The position numbers and the translations under genes are program-made. From NCBI GenBank assembly GCA_023392225.1, contig JAEVZM010000395.1, positions 1-11,542 of the forward strand: a DNA stretch of 11,542 bases. Direction: 5' to 3'. Numbering within the stretch: position 1 is the stretch's first letter; the number at the start of each line of letters is the position of its first letter. Positions 1 to 6,980 of the stretch are shown in pieces. The notes beneath the pieces are model-generated. The model was not told the origin of the DNA. It saw only the letters and a program-made list of their open reading frames with translations, and did not search any database. This DNA comes from Pseudomonadota bacterium. GTDB lineage: Bacteria; Pseudomonadota; Alphaproteobacteria; Rhizobiales; Kaistiaceae.

Positions 1-806
1 AGGCCGAGCAGCGGCGCCAGCTTGCCGATCGGTGTCATGGCGATGGCGATGTAGGCGTCGCTCGCGTGGTAGACCCCGTAGGGCGCCGAGAGATAGGCGT
101 GGGCGCTCCGCACGTTGGCGCGCTTCGGCAGCCGGCGGCCGTCATTGAGGAAGGTGGTCAGCACCTCGAACTGGAAATCGACCAGCGCCTCGAGGAGGCT
201 CGTCTCGATATGGGCGCCCTTGCCGCTGATGCCGCGCCGGACGAGGGCGGCGAGGATGCCCTGCGCCGCCGCGGCGCCGGCGAGCATGTCGCCGATGGCG
301 AGGCCGAAGGGCACCGGACCCTGGCTCTCGTCGCCGTTCAGCCACATGACGCCCGAGCGCGCCTGGGCGAGGAGGTCCTGGCCCGGCCGCTTCACCCACG
401 GGCCTTCCTCGCCATAGCCGCTGATCGAGGCGTAGACGAGCCGCGGGTTGATGGCGCTCATCGCCTCCCAGTCGACGCCGAGGCGCCTGGCGACGCCCGG
501 CCGGAAGTTCTGGATCACGACGTCGGCCTTGGCGATCAGGCCGCGCAGCGCGGCGAGGTCGGCCTCGCTCTTGAGGTCGATGGCAAGGCTCTCCTTGCCG
601 CGATTGATGGCGTGGAAAATGGTGGAATCGCCGCCGATCTCGGTGTCGCTCAGGTAGAGCCGGCGGGAGAGGTCGCCGCCATCGGGCCGCTCGATCTTGA
701 TGACCCGCGCACCGAGGTCGGAGAGCCGGAGCGAACAATAGGGCCCCGACAGGAACTGGCTCATGTCGACGACGACGAGCCCGGAGAGGAGCGGCTCCTC
801 GGCCAT
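1..806 (-). CDS. CaiB/BaiF family III CoA-transferase (C-terminus cut by window edge)
   Basis: Family III CoA-transferases move CoA between organic acids in the cytoplasm through an Asp-bound acyl intermediate. The first 268 codons are visible, from an ATG at 806 that begins MAEEPLLSGLVVVDMSQFLS. Family signatures are the N-terminal FLSGPYCSLRLSDLGARVIK stretch (about 18-37), FHAINRGKESLAIDLK (64-79), QNFRPG (99-104), SGYGEEGP (129-136) and DLLAQARSG (144-152). Asp173 in AIGDMLAG lines up with the catalytic Asp of the family (Asp169 of formyl-CoA transferase). Typical members are about 390-400 residues, so roughly a third is missing at the left edge. It starts 9 bp after the MaoC-like gene, so the two are probably one transcript and act on related acyl-CoA substrates. 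The substrate cannot be told from sequence alone. The family call is secure. Confidence 0.93.
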   Translation of the reverse strand, partial: MAEEPLLSGLVVVDMSQFLSGPYCSLRLSDLGARVIKIERPDGGDLSRRLYLSDTEIGGDSTIFHAINRGKESLAIDLKSEADLAALRGLIAKADVVIQNFRPGVARRLGVDWEAMSAINPRLVYASISGYGEEGPWVKRPGQDLLAQARSGVMWLNGDESQGPVPFGLAIGDMLAGAAAAQGILAALVRRGISGKGAHIETSLLEALVDFQFEVLTTFLNDGRRLPKRANVRSAHAYLSAPYGVYHASDAYIAIAMTPIGKLAPLLG

Positions 807-815
807 CTGCGGCTC

Positions 816-1403
816 CTACTTCTCGGTCTTGCCGGCGAAGTCCGCCGGGCTCTTGTACTTCACCGTCTGCAGGTGCTCGCAATAGAGCACGAGCTCGCCC
901 TCGCCCTTGAACACCTCGTAGCTGGCGCGGATCAGGCCCATCTCCTTGTAGCGCGGGCGCTTCTCGAGATTGGTGCGGACCGAATAGATGGTGTCGCCGA
1001 TGAACACCGGCTTGATGAAGCGCAGCTTGTCATAGCCGTAGGAGAAGGCGTTGACGCAGTTCGTCGCCACCAGCCCGAGGCCGGCGGAGAAGACGAAAGC
1101 ACCGGCGACCAGCCGGCGGCCGAAGACGCCCTCGCGCTCCGCGAACATCTGGTCCTGGACGTAGGGGTGGATGTCGGTGACCAGGAGGTTGAAGAGGTGG
1201 CTGTCGCCTTCGGCCATGGTCCGCCGCAGCGAGCGGATCTTCTGGCCCACCGGCCAGTCCTCATAGAACCAGTTCTCGGCGTTCCATACCGGCAGCGCCG
1301 CATGGTCGGCGGGCATGTCGGTGGGAAATGTCGACGAAACCCCGACGGTCGGCGCATCCACGGCTGCAGCTACGCCTTCATCGGGCGCGGTCCCGCTGGG
1401 CAT
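816..1403 (-). CDS. MaoC/hot-dog-fold dehydratase-like protein lacking the usual catalytic His
   Basis: A 195-residue single hot-dog protein of the MaoC (R-specific enoyl-CoA hydratase) type, expected to be cytoplasmic. The start is the ATG at 1403, about 6 nt after a GGAGGAGG ribosome site. The reading frame stays open far upstream, but that part is antisense to the lactonase. The hydratase-2 region aligns without gaps: TMAEGDSHLFNLLVTDIHPY (62-81) against the usual T-x-x-E-x-D...GDxNPxH pattern. Asp77 and Pro80 are kept, but the usual Asn is His79 and the usual catalytic His is Val82. The later hot-dog strand FIKPVFIGDTIYS (129-141) is typical, with KPV.GDT intact. It may use other residues, or act as a binding or non-hydratase thioesterase-like protein. 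It is followed after 9 bp by a CoA-transferase, a common pairing in acyl-CoA conversion clusters. The fold call is good and the activity uncertain. Confidence 0.85.
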   Translation of the reverse strand: MPSGTAPDEGVAAAVDAPTVGVSSTFPTDMPADHAALPVWNAENWFYEDWPVGQKIRSLRRTMAEGDSHLFNLLVTDIHPYVQDQMFAEREGVFGRRLVAGAFVFSAGLGLVATNCVNAFSYGYDKLRFIKPVFIGDTIYSVRTNLEKRPRYKEMGLIRASYEVFKGEGELVLYCEHLQTVKYKSPADFAGKTEK

Positions 1404-1427
1404 CGCGCCTCCTCCCTGTTTCCTTGT

Positions 1428-1447
1428 GAATGATATTTTCATATATG
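1428..1447. promoter_or_regulatory. AT-rich operator-like element in the divergent MaoC/lactonase promoter region
   Basis: The 147-bp gap between the divergent MaoC-like gene (start 1403) and lactonase gene (start 1551) is GC-rich except for this AT-rich stretch. It contains ATGA-N5-TCAT (1430-1433 and 1439-1442) and the palindrome CATATATG (1440-1447). On the minus strand it lies about 25 nt upstream of the MaoC ribosome site, where a -10 element or repressor site would be expected. A TTGACC at 1482-1487 could be a -35 for the lactonase, but no convincing -10 follows. No transcription factor can be named. Confidence 0.35.
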
Positions 1448-1550
1448 GAAGAACCTGGCAAGGGCGTCCGAGGCTGCAGAGTTGACCGATTGCAAGGTCG
1501 GCAAGGCTCTGGTCCGATGGCGCCCGCCGGGTGACAGAGGGAGGAAGAAA

Positions 1551-2657
1551 ATGGTCGCCGATTGTCTCGTCTTCGTGGGATGCCTCAATCGCGAAGCCCC
1601 GTATTTCCAGGGGGCGCGCGGCAAGGGCCTCACCATCTATGCCCTCGACGAATCGAGCGGCGACACCGAGCTGCTCGCCGAGGAGACGGGGATCGATAAC
1701 CCTACCTTCCTGTCGGTCTCGCCGGATGGAACGCTGCTCTATGCCAGCTCCGAGATCTTCGGCTGGCGTGAGGGCATCGTCTCGGCCTGGCGGTTCGACC
1801 GGGCCAGCCGCACGCTCGACTATATCGACATGCAGCCGACGACCGGCTCGGTCACCGCCCACAACTCGCTGACCCGCGACGGCCGCTTCCTGCTCGTCGC
1901 CAACTACGCGATGGGAGAGGGCGGCCCCGACCAGTCCGTCGTCACCATGCCGATCCGGGCCGATGGCGGCGTCGCGCCGGTGATCGCCGGCGTCGCCCAT
2001 CGCGGCGATCTCGGCCCCAATGCCGGGCGGCAGGAGCGCAGCCACGCGCACTGGATCGGGGAGACCATCGGCGGCGGTTTCGCGATCTCGGCCGATCTCG
2101 GCCTCGACCAGCTGATCACCTACCGCATCGGGGCGGACGGTGGCCTCGACCAGGTCGCGGCGTTCGCCATGCCGCCGGGGGCCGGGCCGCGCCACGTCGC
2201 GCAGCACCCCAACGGCCGCTTCCTGTTCGTGATGAACGAGCTCGATTCGACCATCGCGGCGCTGTCGATCGACCCGGCCACGGGCACTCTGTCGCTGATC
2301 GACGCGAAGCCCGCGGTGCAGGCCGAGGCGGCGGCCGAGAACCACTGCTCCGACATCCAGATCTCGCCCGACGGACGCTTCGTCTACGGCGCCAATCGCG
2401 GCCATGACAGCATCGCCATCTTCGCCGTCGACCAGGACAGCGGCAGGCTCTCGCTGGTCGAATACACGCCGTGCGGCGGCTCGACGCCGCGCAACATCGC
2501 ACTATCGCCGTCCGGTAGCCTGTTCTTCTCCGCCAACCAGAACGGCGACCGCGTCTCGGTCTTCGCCCGCGACGCCGCGACCGGCCGGCTCACCGATACT
2601 GGCAAGCCGATAGAGATCGGCACGCCGATGTGCGTGAAGGTGGTGAAGGTGGGCTGA
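1551..2657 (+). CDS. Lactonase family protein, seven-bladed beta-propeller (6-phosphogluconolactonase-like, COG2706)
   Basis: A 368-residue protein of the lactonase/YbhE-like propeller family, which hydrolyses 6-phosphogluconolactone or related sugar lactones in the cytoplasm. The start is the ATG at 1551, about 5 nt after GAGGGAGGAAG. The reading frame extends upstream to 1482, but that extension lacks a ribosome site. Propeller blade repeats are clear: NPTFLSVSPDGTLLYASSE (about 49-67), PRHVAQHPNGRFLFVMNE (about 211-228), SDIQISPDGRFVYGANRGHD (about 265-284) and PRNIALSPSGSLFFSANQNG (about 313-332). The HPNGRFLF and ANRGHDSIAIF motifs are characteristic of the family. Length is normal and there is no signal peptide. 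It diverges from the MaoC/CoA-transferase pair and converges, 6 bp away, with the amidohydrolase. A second candidate lactone hydrolase next door suggests a sugar-oxidation route. The actual lactone is unknown. Confidence 0.92.
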   Translation: MVADCLVFVGCLNREAPYFQGARGKGLTIYALDESSGDTELLAEETGIDNPTFLSVSPDGTLLYASSEIFGWREGIVSAWRFDRASRTLDYIDMQPTTGSVTAHNSLTRDGRFLLVANYAMGEGGPDQSVVTMPIRADGGVAPVIAGVAHRGDLGPNAGRQERSHAHWIGETIGGGFAISADLGLDQLITYRIGADGGLDQVAAFAMPPGAGPRHVAQHPNGRFLFVMNELDSTIAALSIDPATGTLSLIDAKPAVQAEAAAENHCSDIQISPDGRFVYGANRGHDSIAIFAVDQDSGRLSLVEYTPCGGSTPRNIALSPSGSLFFSANQNGDRVSVFARDAATGRLTDTGKPIEIGTPMCVKVVKVG

Positions 2658-2663
2658 AGAGGC

Positions 2664-3593
2664 TCAGCCGTCCCGCTCGGCTTCGTCGAGGCGATAGAGT
2701 CGGCGGGCGTTGTCGTGGAACAGCGCCGCCTGCTCTTCGGCGGTGAAGTCGGCGGTGATGGTCTTGAACGAGTCCCAGACCTCGTCGAACGTCGCGTGGA
2801 GGCCGGCGACCGGAAAGTCGCTGGCCAGCACCGCGCGCGCCGGGCCGAAGCAGTCGATGCAGTGGAGCGTCACGTCGCGGAGGCTCTCGATCGTCCAGTC
2901 GTTGTCGTAGGCGACAAGGTCGGAGATCTTGATCGCGACATTGGGCTGCCGCGCAAGGTCGCGGAGGCCTTCGCGCCAGGCGGCCATTCCCTCGGCACTG
3001 CGGTCCCACGGGCTGCCGCAGTGGTTGAGGATGAACTGCTGGTCGGGGAAGTCGGCGGCGAGGCGCGCCGCCTCGCCATGCTGGTTGGGGAAGATCATCA
3101 GGTCGAAGGAGAGGCCGTGGTCGCGGAGCCGGCGGAGGCCGCTGCGCCAGGCCGGGTCGTCCATCAGGTCGCCCCGGGTGGCGAAGCGCCGTGCAGGGTC
3201 GCGCGTCCACGAGAGGATGTCGCGAATGCCGACGACGCGGGGAAACGCCGCCTGCTCGGCCATCAGCCGCTCGGCCTCCGGCGAGACCAGCGGCACATGG
3301 GCGACGTAACGGCGGGCGATGCCGTCGGATTTCGGAAGCGTCTCCAGCCAGTGGGTCTCGCCGAGGCAGTCGTCGGGTGTCCAGCTCGCCTCGATGTGGA
3401 CGGTCGCCACCACGTCGTGGTTCGCCGCGTCGCGCCGGTAGTCGGCCGGCAGGTAGTCGCGGCGAAGCGGGGCGAGGCCGCCGAGCCCGCCATGGCCATC
3501 CTGGTCCGGTGCGAGCCACGGATGGCTGCCCATCCCGTAGTCCCAGAGATGGTGATGGGCGTCGACGATCGGGCCGGCGTAGCGCGCGCTCAT
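2664..3593 (-). CDS. Amidohydrolase family 2 / COG3618 metal-dependent hydrolase, probable sugar lactonase
   Basis: A 309-residue TIM-barrel metal hydrolase. COG3618 members include L-fucono- and L-rhamnono-lactonases, so a lactone is the best substrate guess. The start is the ATG at 3593 with GAGGAA about 7 nt upstream. Metal and active-site motifs are VDAHHHLWD (Asp11, His13, His15), VHIEASW (Glu69), FILNHCGSPWD (His191) and ASDFPVAG (Asp259, the usual GSDWP position). The C-terminus ends with the family's DNARRLYRL (294-302). There is no signal peptide. It lies 29 bp after the SDR gene on the same strand, so the two are probably co-transcribed. A dehydrogenase making a lactone and a hydrolase opening it would be a sensible pair. 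Fold and metal site are secure; the lactone assignment is inference. Confidence 0.9.
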   Translation of the reverse strand: MSARYAGPIVDAHHHLWDYGMGSHPWLAPDQDGHGGLGGLAPLRRDYLPADYRRDAANHDVVATVHIEASWTPDDCLGETHWLETLPKSDGIARRYVAHVPLVSPEAERLMAEQAAFPRVVGIRDILSWTRDPARRFATRGDLMDDPAWRSGLRRLRDHGLSFDLMIFPNQHGEAARLAADFPDQQFILNHCGSPWDRSAEGMAAWREGLRDLARQPNVAIKISDLVAYDNDWTIESLRDVTLHCIDCFGPARAVLASDFPVAGLHATFDEVWDSFKTITADFTAEEQAALFHDNARRLYRLDEAERDG

Positions 3594-3622
3594 GTCCGTT
3601 CCTCGCGGGCGGTCAGCGGTGG

Positions 3623-4381
3623 TCAGGGGATGAACTGGCCGCCATTGACGTGGATGTTCTGGCCGCTGATGTAGCCGCTGAGCGCCGGCGATGCGAGGAA
3701 GAGGAACACGCCCGCGCACTCCTCCGCGGTGCCGATCCGGCCGAGCGGCACCATCTTGCGCATCGCCTCCATCCGCTCCGGCGGCGTTGCCGCGTGAAAC
3801 GGCGTGTCGATCACGCCGGGCGAGACGGTATTGACCCGGATCCCCTTCGCGCCGAGGTCCTGGGCGAGGTGGCGGGTGATGTTGTGCACGAAGGACTTGG
3901 CGCCGGCATAGATCGCCGAGCCCGGGCCGCCGCCATTGCTGCCGGCGATCGAGCCGACATTGATGATCGACCCGCCGCCGCTTTTCTCGAGATGCGGCAC
4001 CGCCGCCTGGCAGGCATGGATCACGGCGCGGACATTGAGGTCGAACACCTCGTCGATCAGGGCGTCGTCGATCTCGGCGAAGGGCGCACGACGAATCAGC
4101 GAGCCGGCATTGTTGACGAGCGTGTCGAGCCCGCCGAGCTTGGCCGCCGCCTCTTCGACCACCTTCTGTGCCGCGCCGTGCTGGCCGAGGTCGCCGTGGA
4201 CCAGCACCGCGGTGCCGCCGGCGGCCGCGATTTCGTAGGCGAGCGCCTTCGCCTCGGCTTCGCTGGCGCTGTAGTGGATCGCGGCGTGGGCACCCTGTCG
4301 GGCGAAGGCTCGTGCCACCGCCTTGCCGATGCCCTTGCTGGCGCCGGTGACCAGCACCCTCGTGCCCTTGAGATCGTCCAT
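3623..4381 (-). CDS. Short-chain dehydrogenase/reductase (classical SDR)
   Basis: A 252-residue classical SDR, an NAD(P)-dependent cytoplasmic oxidoreductase. The start is the ATG at 4381, about 7 nt after GGAGAGAA. The order of motifs is complete: TGASKGIG cofactor loop (12-19), NNAG (90-93), Asn116 in FDLNVRAV, Ser144 in NVGSIAG, and the Tyr158-x3-Lys162 catalytic pair in YAGAK, followed by NTVSPGVIDTPFH (184-196). The C-terminus SGYISGQNIHVNGGQF is typical. The end of strand 2 (HYSASEAEAKAL) lacks the acidic residue of strict NAD enzymes, so NADP is possible. It lies 51 bp after cmk and 29 bp before the amidohydrolase. It is likely a sugar or polyol dehydrogenase given that neighbour, but 3-oxoacyl-ACP reductases look alike, so the substrate is open. 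Confidence 0.93.
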   Translation of the reverse strand: MDDLKGTRVLVTGASKGIGKAVARAFARQGAHAAIHYSASEAEAKALAYEIAAAGGTAVLVHGDLGQHGAAQKVVEEAAAKLGGLDTLVNNAGSLIRRAPFAEIDDALIDEVFDLNVRAVIHACQAAVPHLEKSGGGSIINVGSIAGSNGGGPGSAIYAGAKSFVHNITRHLAQDLGAKGIRVNTVSPGVIDTPFHAATPPERMEAMRKMVPLGRIGTAEECAGVFLFLASPALSGYISGQNIHVNGGQFIP

Positions 4382-4432
4382 GCCGGTTCTCTCCGTCGCG
4401 GTTGTTGGTGGCCTTCAGTCCCGTATCCCGGC

Positions 4433-5059
4433 TCAGCCCTTTGCCTTGCCGGCGACGATCGCGACGGCGCGCGCGAAGGCGGCATCGGCGTCGAGCGTGG
4501 TGGTATCGAGCACGATCGCGTCGGGCGCGATCGCGAGCGGCGCGGTGGCGCGTCCGGCGTCGCGCTGGTCGCGTTCGGCGATCTCGGCGAGGATCCGCTC
4601 GTAGGGTATCTCGCGCCCCTTGGCCTGCAGCTCGTCCGTGCGCCGGCGGGCGCGGACCTCGGCCGAGGCGGTGACGTAGATCTTCACGTCGGCATCGGGG
4701 ACGACGGCGGTGCCGATGTCGCGGCCGTCGAGCACCGCGCCGCCGGGACGCCGGGCGAAACGCTGCTGGAAGTCGAGCAGCGTGCGGCGGACGTCGGGGT
4801 GGACGGCGATTCGCGAGGCGAGCTCGCCGGCGTCGTGGCCGCGGAGCGCCGGGTTGTCGAGCTCCGCCGGGTCGAGCGCCCTCGCCATGCGCGCCGCATC
4901 GGCGGCGTTGTCGGGATCGAGCCCCTGGTCGGCGACCCGCTTGCCCACGGCCCGGTAGAGCAGGCCCGTGTCCAGATAGGGGAGGCCGAGATGGTCGGCG
5001 AGGCGGGCCGCAAGCGTGCCCTTTCCGGCGGCCGCGGGGCCGTCGATAGCGATGATCAT
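4433..5059 (-). CDS. cmk: Cytidylate kinase (CMP/dCMP kinase)
   Basis: Cytidylate kinase phosphorylates CMP and dCMP with ATP for nucleotide recycling in the cytoplasm. It has 208 residues from the ATG at 5059, which gives the family's standard MIIAIDGPAAAGKGT start. A GTG 9 nt upstream at 5068 is the alternative, and neither has a clear ribosome site. Motifs are the P-loop GPAAAGKGT (7-15), LDTGLLYRAVG (29-39), the nucleotide-binding LDGRDIGTAVVPDADVKIY (110-128), the lid RDQRDAGRATAPL (163-175) and LDTT (185-188). The length is slightly short of the usual 210-225. It follows aroA by 24 bp on the same strand, as in many alphaproteobacteria, so it is probably co-transcribed. The usual next gene, rpsA, is absent here. 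Confidence 0.97.
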   Translation of the reverse strand: MIIAIDGPAAAGKGTLAARLADHLGLPYLDTGLLYRAVGKRVADQGLDPDNAADAARMARALDPAELDNPALRGHDAGELASRIAVHPDVRRTLLDFQQRFARRPGGAVLDGRDIGTAVVPDADVKIYVTASAEVRARRRTDELQAKGREIPYERILAEIAERDQRDAGRATAPLAIAPDAIVLDTTTLDADAAFARAVAIVAGKAKG

Positions 5060-5083
5060 GGCCGGCACGGGCCCGGACAGCGC

Positions 5084-6433
5084 TCAGCCAAGGCCGGCCT
5101 CTTCGAGGTCGGCGCCGAGGCCCGTCATCATCGCGCGGAACTCGGGGAAGCTGGTGGCGATGGGCGCCGCGTCGTCGATGGTCACCGGCTGCTCCGTGGC
5201 CATGCCCAGCACCAGGAAGCTCATCGCGATGCGGTGGTCGAGATGGGTCGCCACCGCGCCGCCGCCCGCCACACTGGGTCGGCCGTGGATCAGCAGCGAT
5301 TCCGGTCCTTCCTCGATCTCGACGCCGTTGGCGACGAGGCCCGCGACCACCGAGGCGATGCGGTCGGATTCCTTGACGCGGAGCTCGCCGATCCCCTCGA
5401 AGCGGGTATCGCCCTCGGCAAAGGCCGCGGCGACCGCGAGGATCGGGTACTCGTCGATCATCGACGGTGCCCGCTCCGGAGGGACGGTCATGCCCTTCAG
5501 CCGGCTGGCCCGGACCCGGATGTCGCCGACCTCCTCGCCGCCGATGCTGCGCCGGTTCTCGATGGCGATGTCGGCCCCCATCTCGAGCAGCGTCTCGACC
5601 AGGCCGAATCGGGTCGGGTTCATCAGCACATTGGCGACGGTGACGTCCGACCCTTCGACGATCAGGCCGGAGACGATCGGGAAGGCGGCCGAGCTCGGGT
5701 CGCCGGGTACCACGATCTTCTGCGGGCGGAGGTTGGTCCTGCCCTCGATGCGGATGATGCGGGCACCGTCGGAGCCGATCTCGATCTCGATCGCGGCACC
5801 GAAGGCCTTGAGCATGCGCTCGGTGTGGTCGCGGGTCGGCACCGGCTCGATCACGGTGGTGGTGCCGGGCACGTTGAGCCCGGCGAGCAGCACGGCGGAC
5901 TTGACCTGGGCCGAGGCGACGGGAAGCCGGTACTCGATCGGCACCGGCATCTCCGGGCCGCGCAGCGTCGCCGGCAGGCGGTCACCGGAGCGGGCGACGA
6001 TCTGCACGCCCATGCGCCGGAGCGGATCGAAGATACGGCCCATCGGCCGCCCGACCAGGGAAGCGTCGCCGGTGAAGGTCGTGGCGAAGGCGTGGCTGCC
6101 CGCGATGCCCATGGCGAGGCGCGAGCCGGTGCCGGCATTGCCATAGTCGATGACATGGTCGGGCTCGAGCAGGCCGCCGACCCCGAGGCCTTTGACGCGC
6201 CATGAGCCGGCGGCATCGCGGGTCACGGTGGCGCCGAAGGCGCGCATCGCGGCGGCGGTGGCGAGCACGTCCTCGCCCTCGAGCAGGCCCTCGACGGTGG
6301 TCTCGCCGACGGCCAGTGCGCCGAGCATCAGCGAGCGGTGCGAGATCGACTTGTCGCCCGGCGGACGGACGGTGCCGTTGAGGGGGCCGGAGCGGCGGGC
6401 GCGAAGGGGGGTCGAGCGGTCGCTTTTCGACAT
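5084..6433 (-). CDS. aroA: 3-phosphoshikimate 1-carboxyvinyltransferase (EPSP synthase, class II)
   Basis: EPSP synthase joins shikimate-3-phosphate and phosphoenolpyruvate in the shikimate pathway. It has 449 residues from the ATG at 6433 (MSKSDRSTPLRARRSGPLNG), close to the 455 of CP4 EPSPS. The frame is open to 6523, but a candidate promoter lies inside that stretch. Class II identity is clear: PPGDKSISHRS (24-34; Lys28, Ser29, Arg33), GDASLVGRPMGR, PVASAQVKSAVLLAGLN, VPGDPSSAAFP, NVLMNPTR, RAPSMIDEYPILAVAAAFAEG, LRVKESDR and ATHLDHRIAMSF. The phosphoenolpyruvate loop reads GNAGTGSR (98-105), with Gly101 where glyphosate-tolerant CP4 has Ala100. It is divergent from the FYDLN-acid gene and followed by cmk. 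Confidence 0.98.
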   Translation of the reverse strand: MSKSDRSTPLRARRSGPLNGTVRPPGDKSISHRSLMLGALAVGETTVEGLLEGEDVLATAAAMRAFGATVTRDAAGSWRVKGLGVGGLLEPDHVIDYGNAGTGSRLAMGIAGSHAFATTFTGDASLVGRPMGRIFDPLRRMGVQIVARSGDRLPATLRGPEMPVPIEYRLPVASAQVKSAVLLAGLNVPGTTTVIEPVPTRDHTERMLKAFGAAIEIEIGSDGARIIRIEGRTNLRPQKIVVPGDPSSAAFPIVSGLIVEGSDVTVANVLMNPTRFGLVETLLEMGADIAIENRRSIGGEEVGDIRVRASRLKGMTVPPERAPSMIDEYPILAVAAAFAEGDTRFEGIGELRVKESDRIASVVAGLVANGVEIEEGPESLLIHGRPSVAGGGAVATHLDHRIAMSFLVLGMATEQPVTIDDAAPIATSFPEFRAMMTGLGADLEEAGLG

Positions 6434-6479
6434 GGGGGGCGGGGCTCCGGATCGCATCTTGGCCAGGCAGGCGCCGCGA

Positions 6480-6508
6480 GCGATAGCATAGGGTGGACAG
6501 GTCGTCAC
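6480..6508 (-). promoter_or_regulatory. Candidate sigma-70-type promoter for aroA-cmk
   Basis: On the minus strand GTGACG (6503-6508) and TATCGC (6480-6485) are separated by exactly 17 nt, and the -10 is preceded by TGC. The TGCTATC form resembles alphaproteobacterial -10 elements such as the Caulobacter GCTAnA type. Transcription would begin near 6473, about 40 nt before the chosen aroA start, which supports that start over the longer frame. Sequence match only. Confidence 0.45.
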
Positions 6509-6538
6509 GCTGCCGCCGCGCACTCGCGGAAAACCTGT

Positions 6539-6567
6539 TTGACTCGACCCGCCGACAGGACTAGGGG
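6539..6567 (+). promoter_or_regulatory. Candidate promoter for the FYDLN-acid gene
   Basis: TTGACT (6539-6544) and TAGGGG (6562-6567, within ACTAGGGG) are 17 nt apart on the plus strand. The -35 is strong and the -10 weak by the E. coli rule, but alphaproteobacterial -10 elements are often poor matches to it. Transcription would start near 6574, giving a leader of about 27 nt before the GTG at 6601. Confidence 0.45.
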
Positions 6568-6600
6568 AGGCCGCTCAACGCGTCCGACGAGGCAAGGAAA

Positions 6601-6975
6601 GTGGCCAAACCCGAACTCGGCATCAAGCGCATTTGTCCGAATTGCGGCTCGAAGTACTACGACCTGAATCGCGACCCGATCATCTGCCCGCGCTGCGGTA
6701 CGCAGTTCGAGGCGGTGACCCGGATTCGTCCGGCAGCGGTCGTCGAGGACGACGAGGACGAAACCGAGCTGGAAAGCGAAACCAAGGCGGAGTTCGTTCC
6801 GCTGGAGGATGCCGACCAGGAGGAGGCGGATACTGGTGCGGTCGCCGTCGAGAGCGACGATGACGACGTCGAAGACGACGACGCCGACGATGATTCCTTC
6901 CTCGCCCCCGACGAGGATGAGGATGACGACGACGTCGGCGACATCATCGGTGACGTCGAGGACGAGGAACACTAG
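6601..6975 (+). CDS. TIGR02300 / FYDLN-acid domain zinc-ribbon protein
   Basis: A 124-residue member of the alphaproteobacterial FYDLN-acid family, whose molecular role is not established to my knowledge. The start is GTG at 6601, close behind the purine-rich GAGGCAAGGAAA, and gives the family's MAKPELG opening. Residues 1-40 form a four-cysteine zinc ribbon, ICPNCGSKYYDLNRDPIICP: Cys12, Cys15, Cys29 and Cys32, with the name-giving FYDLN as YYDLN (19-23). Residues from about 48 to the end are almost entirely Asp and Glu with some Ser and Val, a very acidic and probably disordered tail. The zinc ribbon plus acidic tail suggests binding of nucleic acid or a basic partner, but that is inference. 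It is divergent from aroA and upstream of a tRNA gene. Confidence 0.93.
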   Translation: MAKPELGIKRICPNCGSKYYDLNRDPIICPRCGTQFEAVTRIRPAAVVEDDEDETELESETKAEFVPLEDADQEEADTGAVAVESDDDDVEDDDADDDSFLAPDEDEDDDDVGDIIGDVEDEEH

Positions 6976-6980
6976 GATTT

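Noticed and set aside
66..1433. A 455-codon plus-strand open frame at the left end.
   Set aside because: It is antisense to the CoA-transferase and MaoC-like genes, both of which have clear motifs and ribosome sites.
1404..2405. N-terminal extension of the MaoC-like frame to 2405.
   Set aside because: The extension overlaps the whole first part of the lactonase gene in antisense; the ATG at 1403 has a strong ribosome site and family-like length.
3191..6205. A 1004-codon plus-strand open frame opposite the amidohydrolase, SDR, cmk and aroA genes.
   Set aside because: It runs antisense to four recognisable genes, its product is low-complexity Arg/Ala/Gly/Asp, and it arises from strong third-position GC on the other strand.
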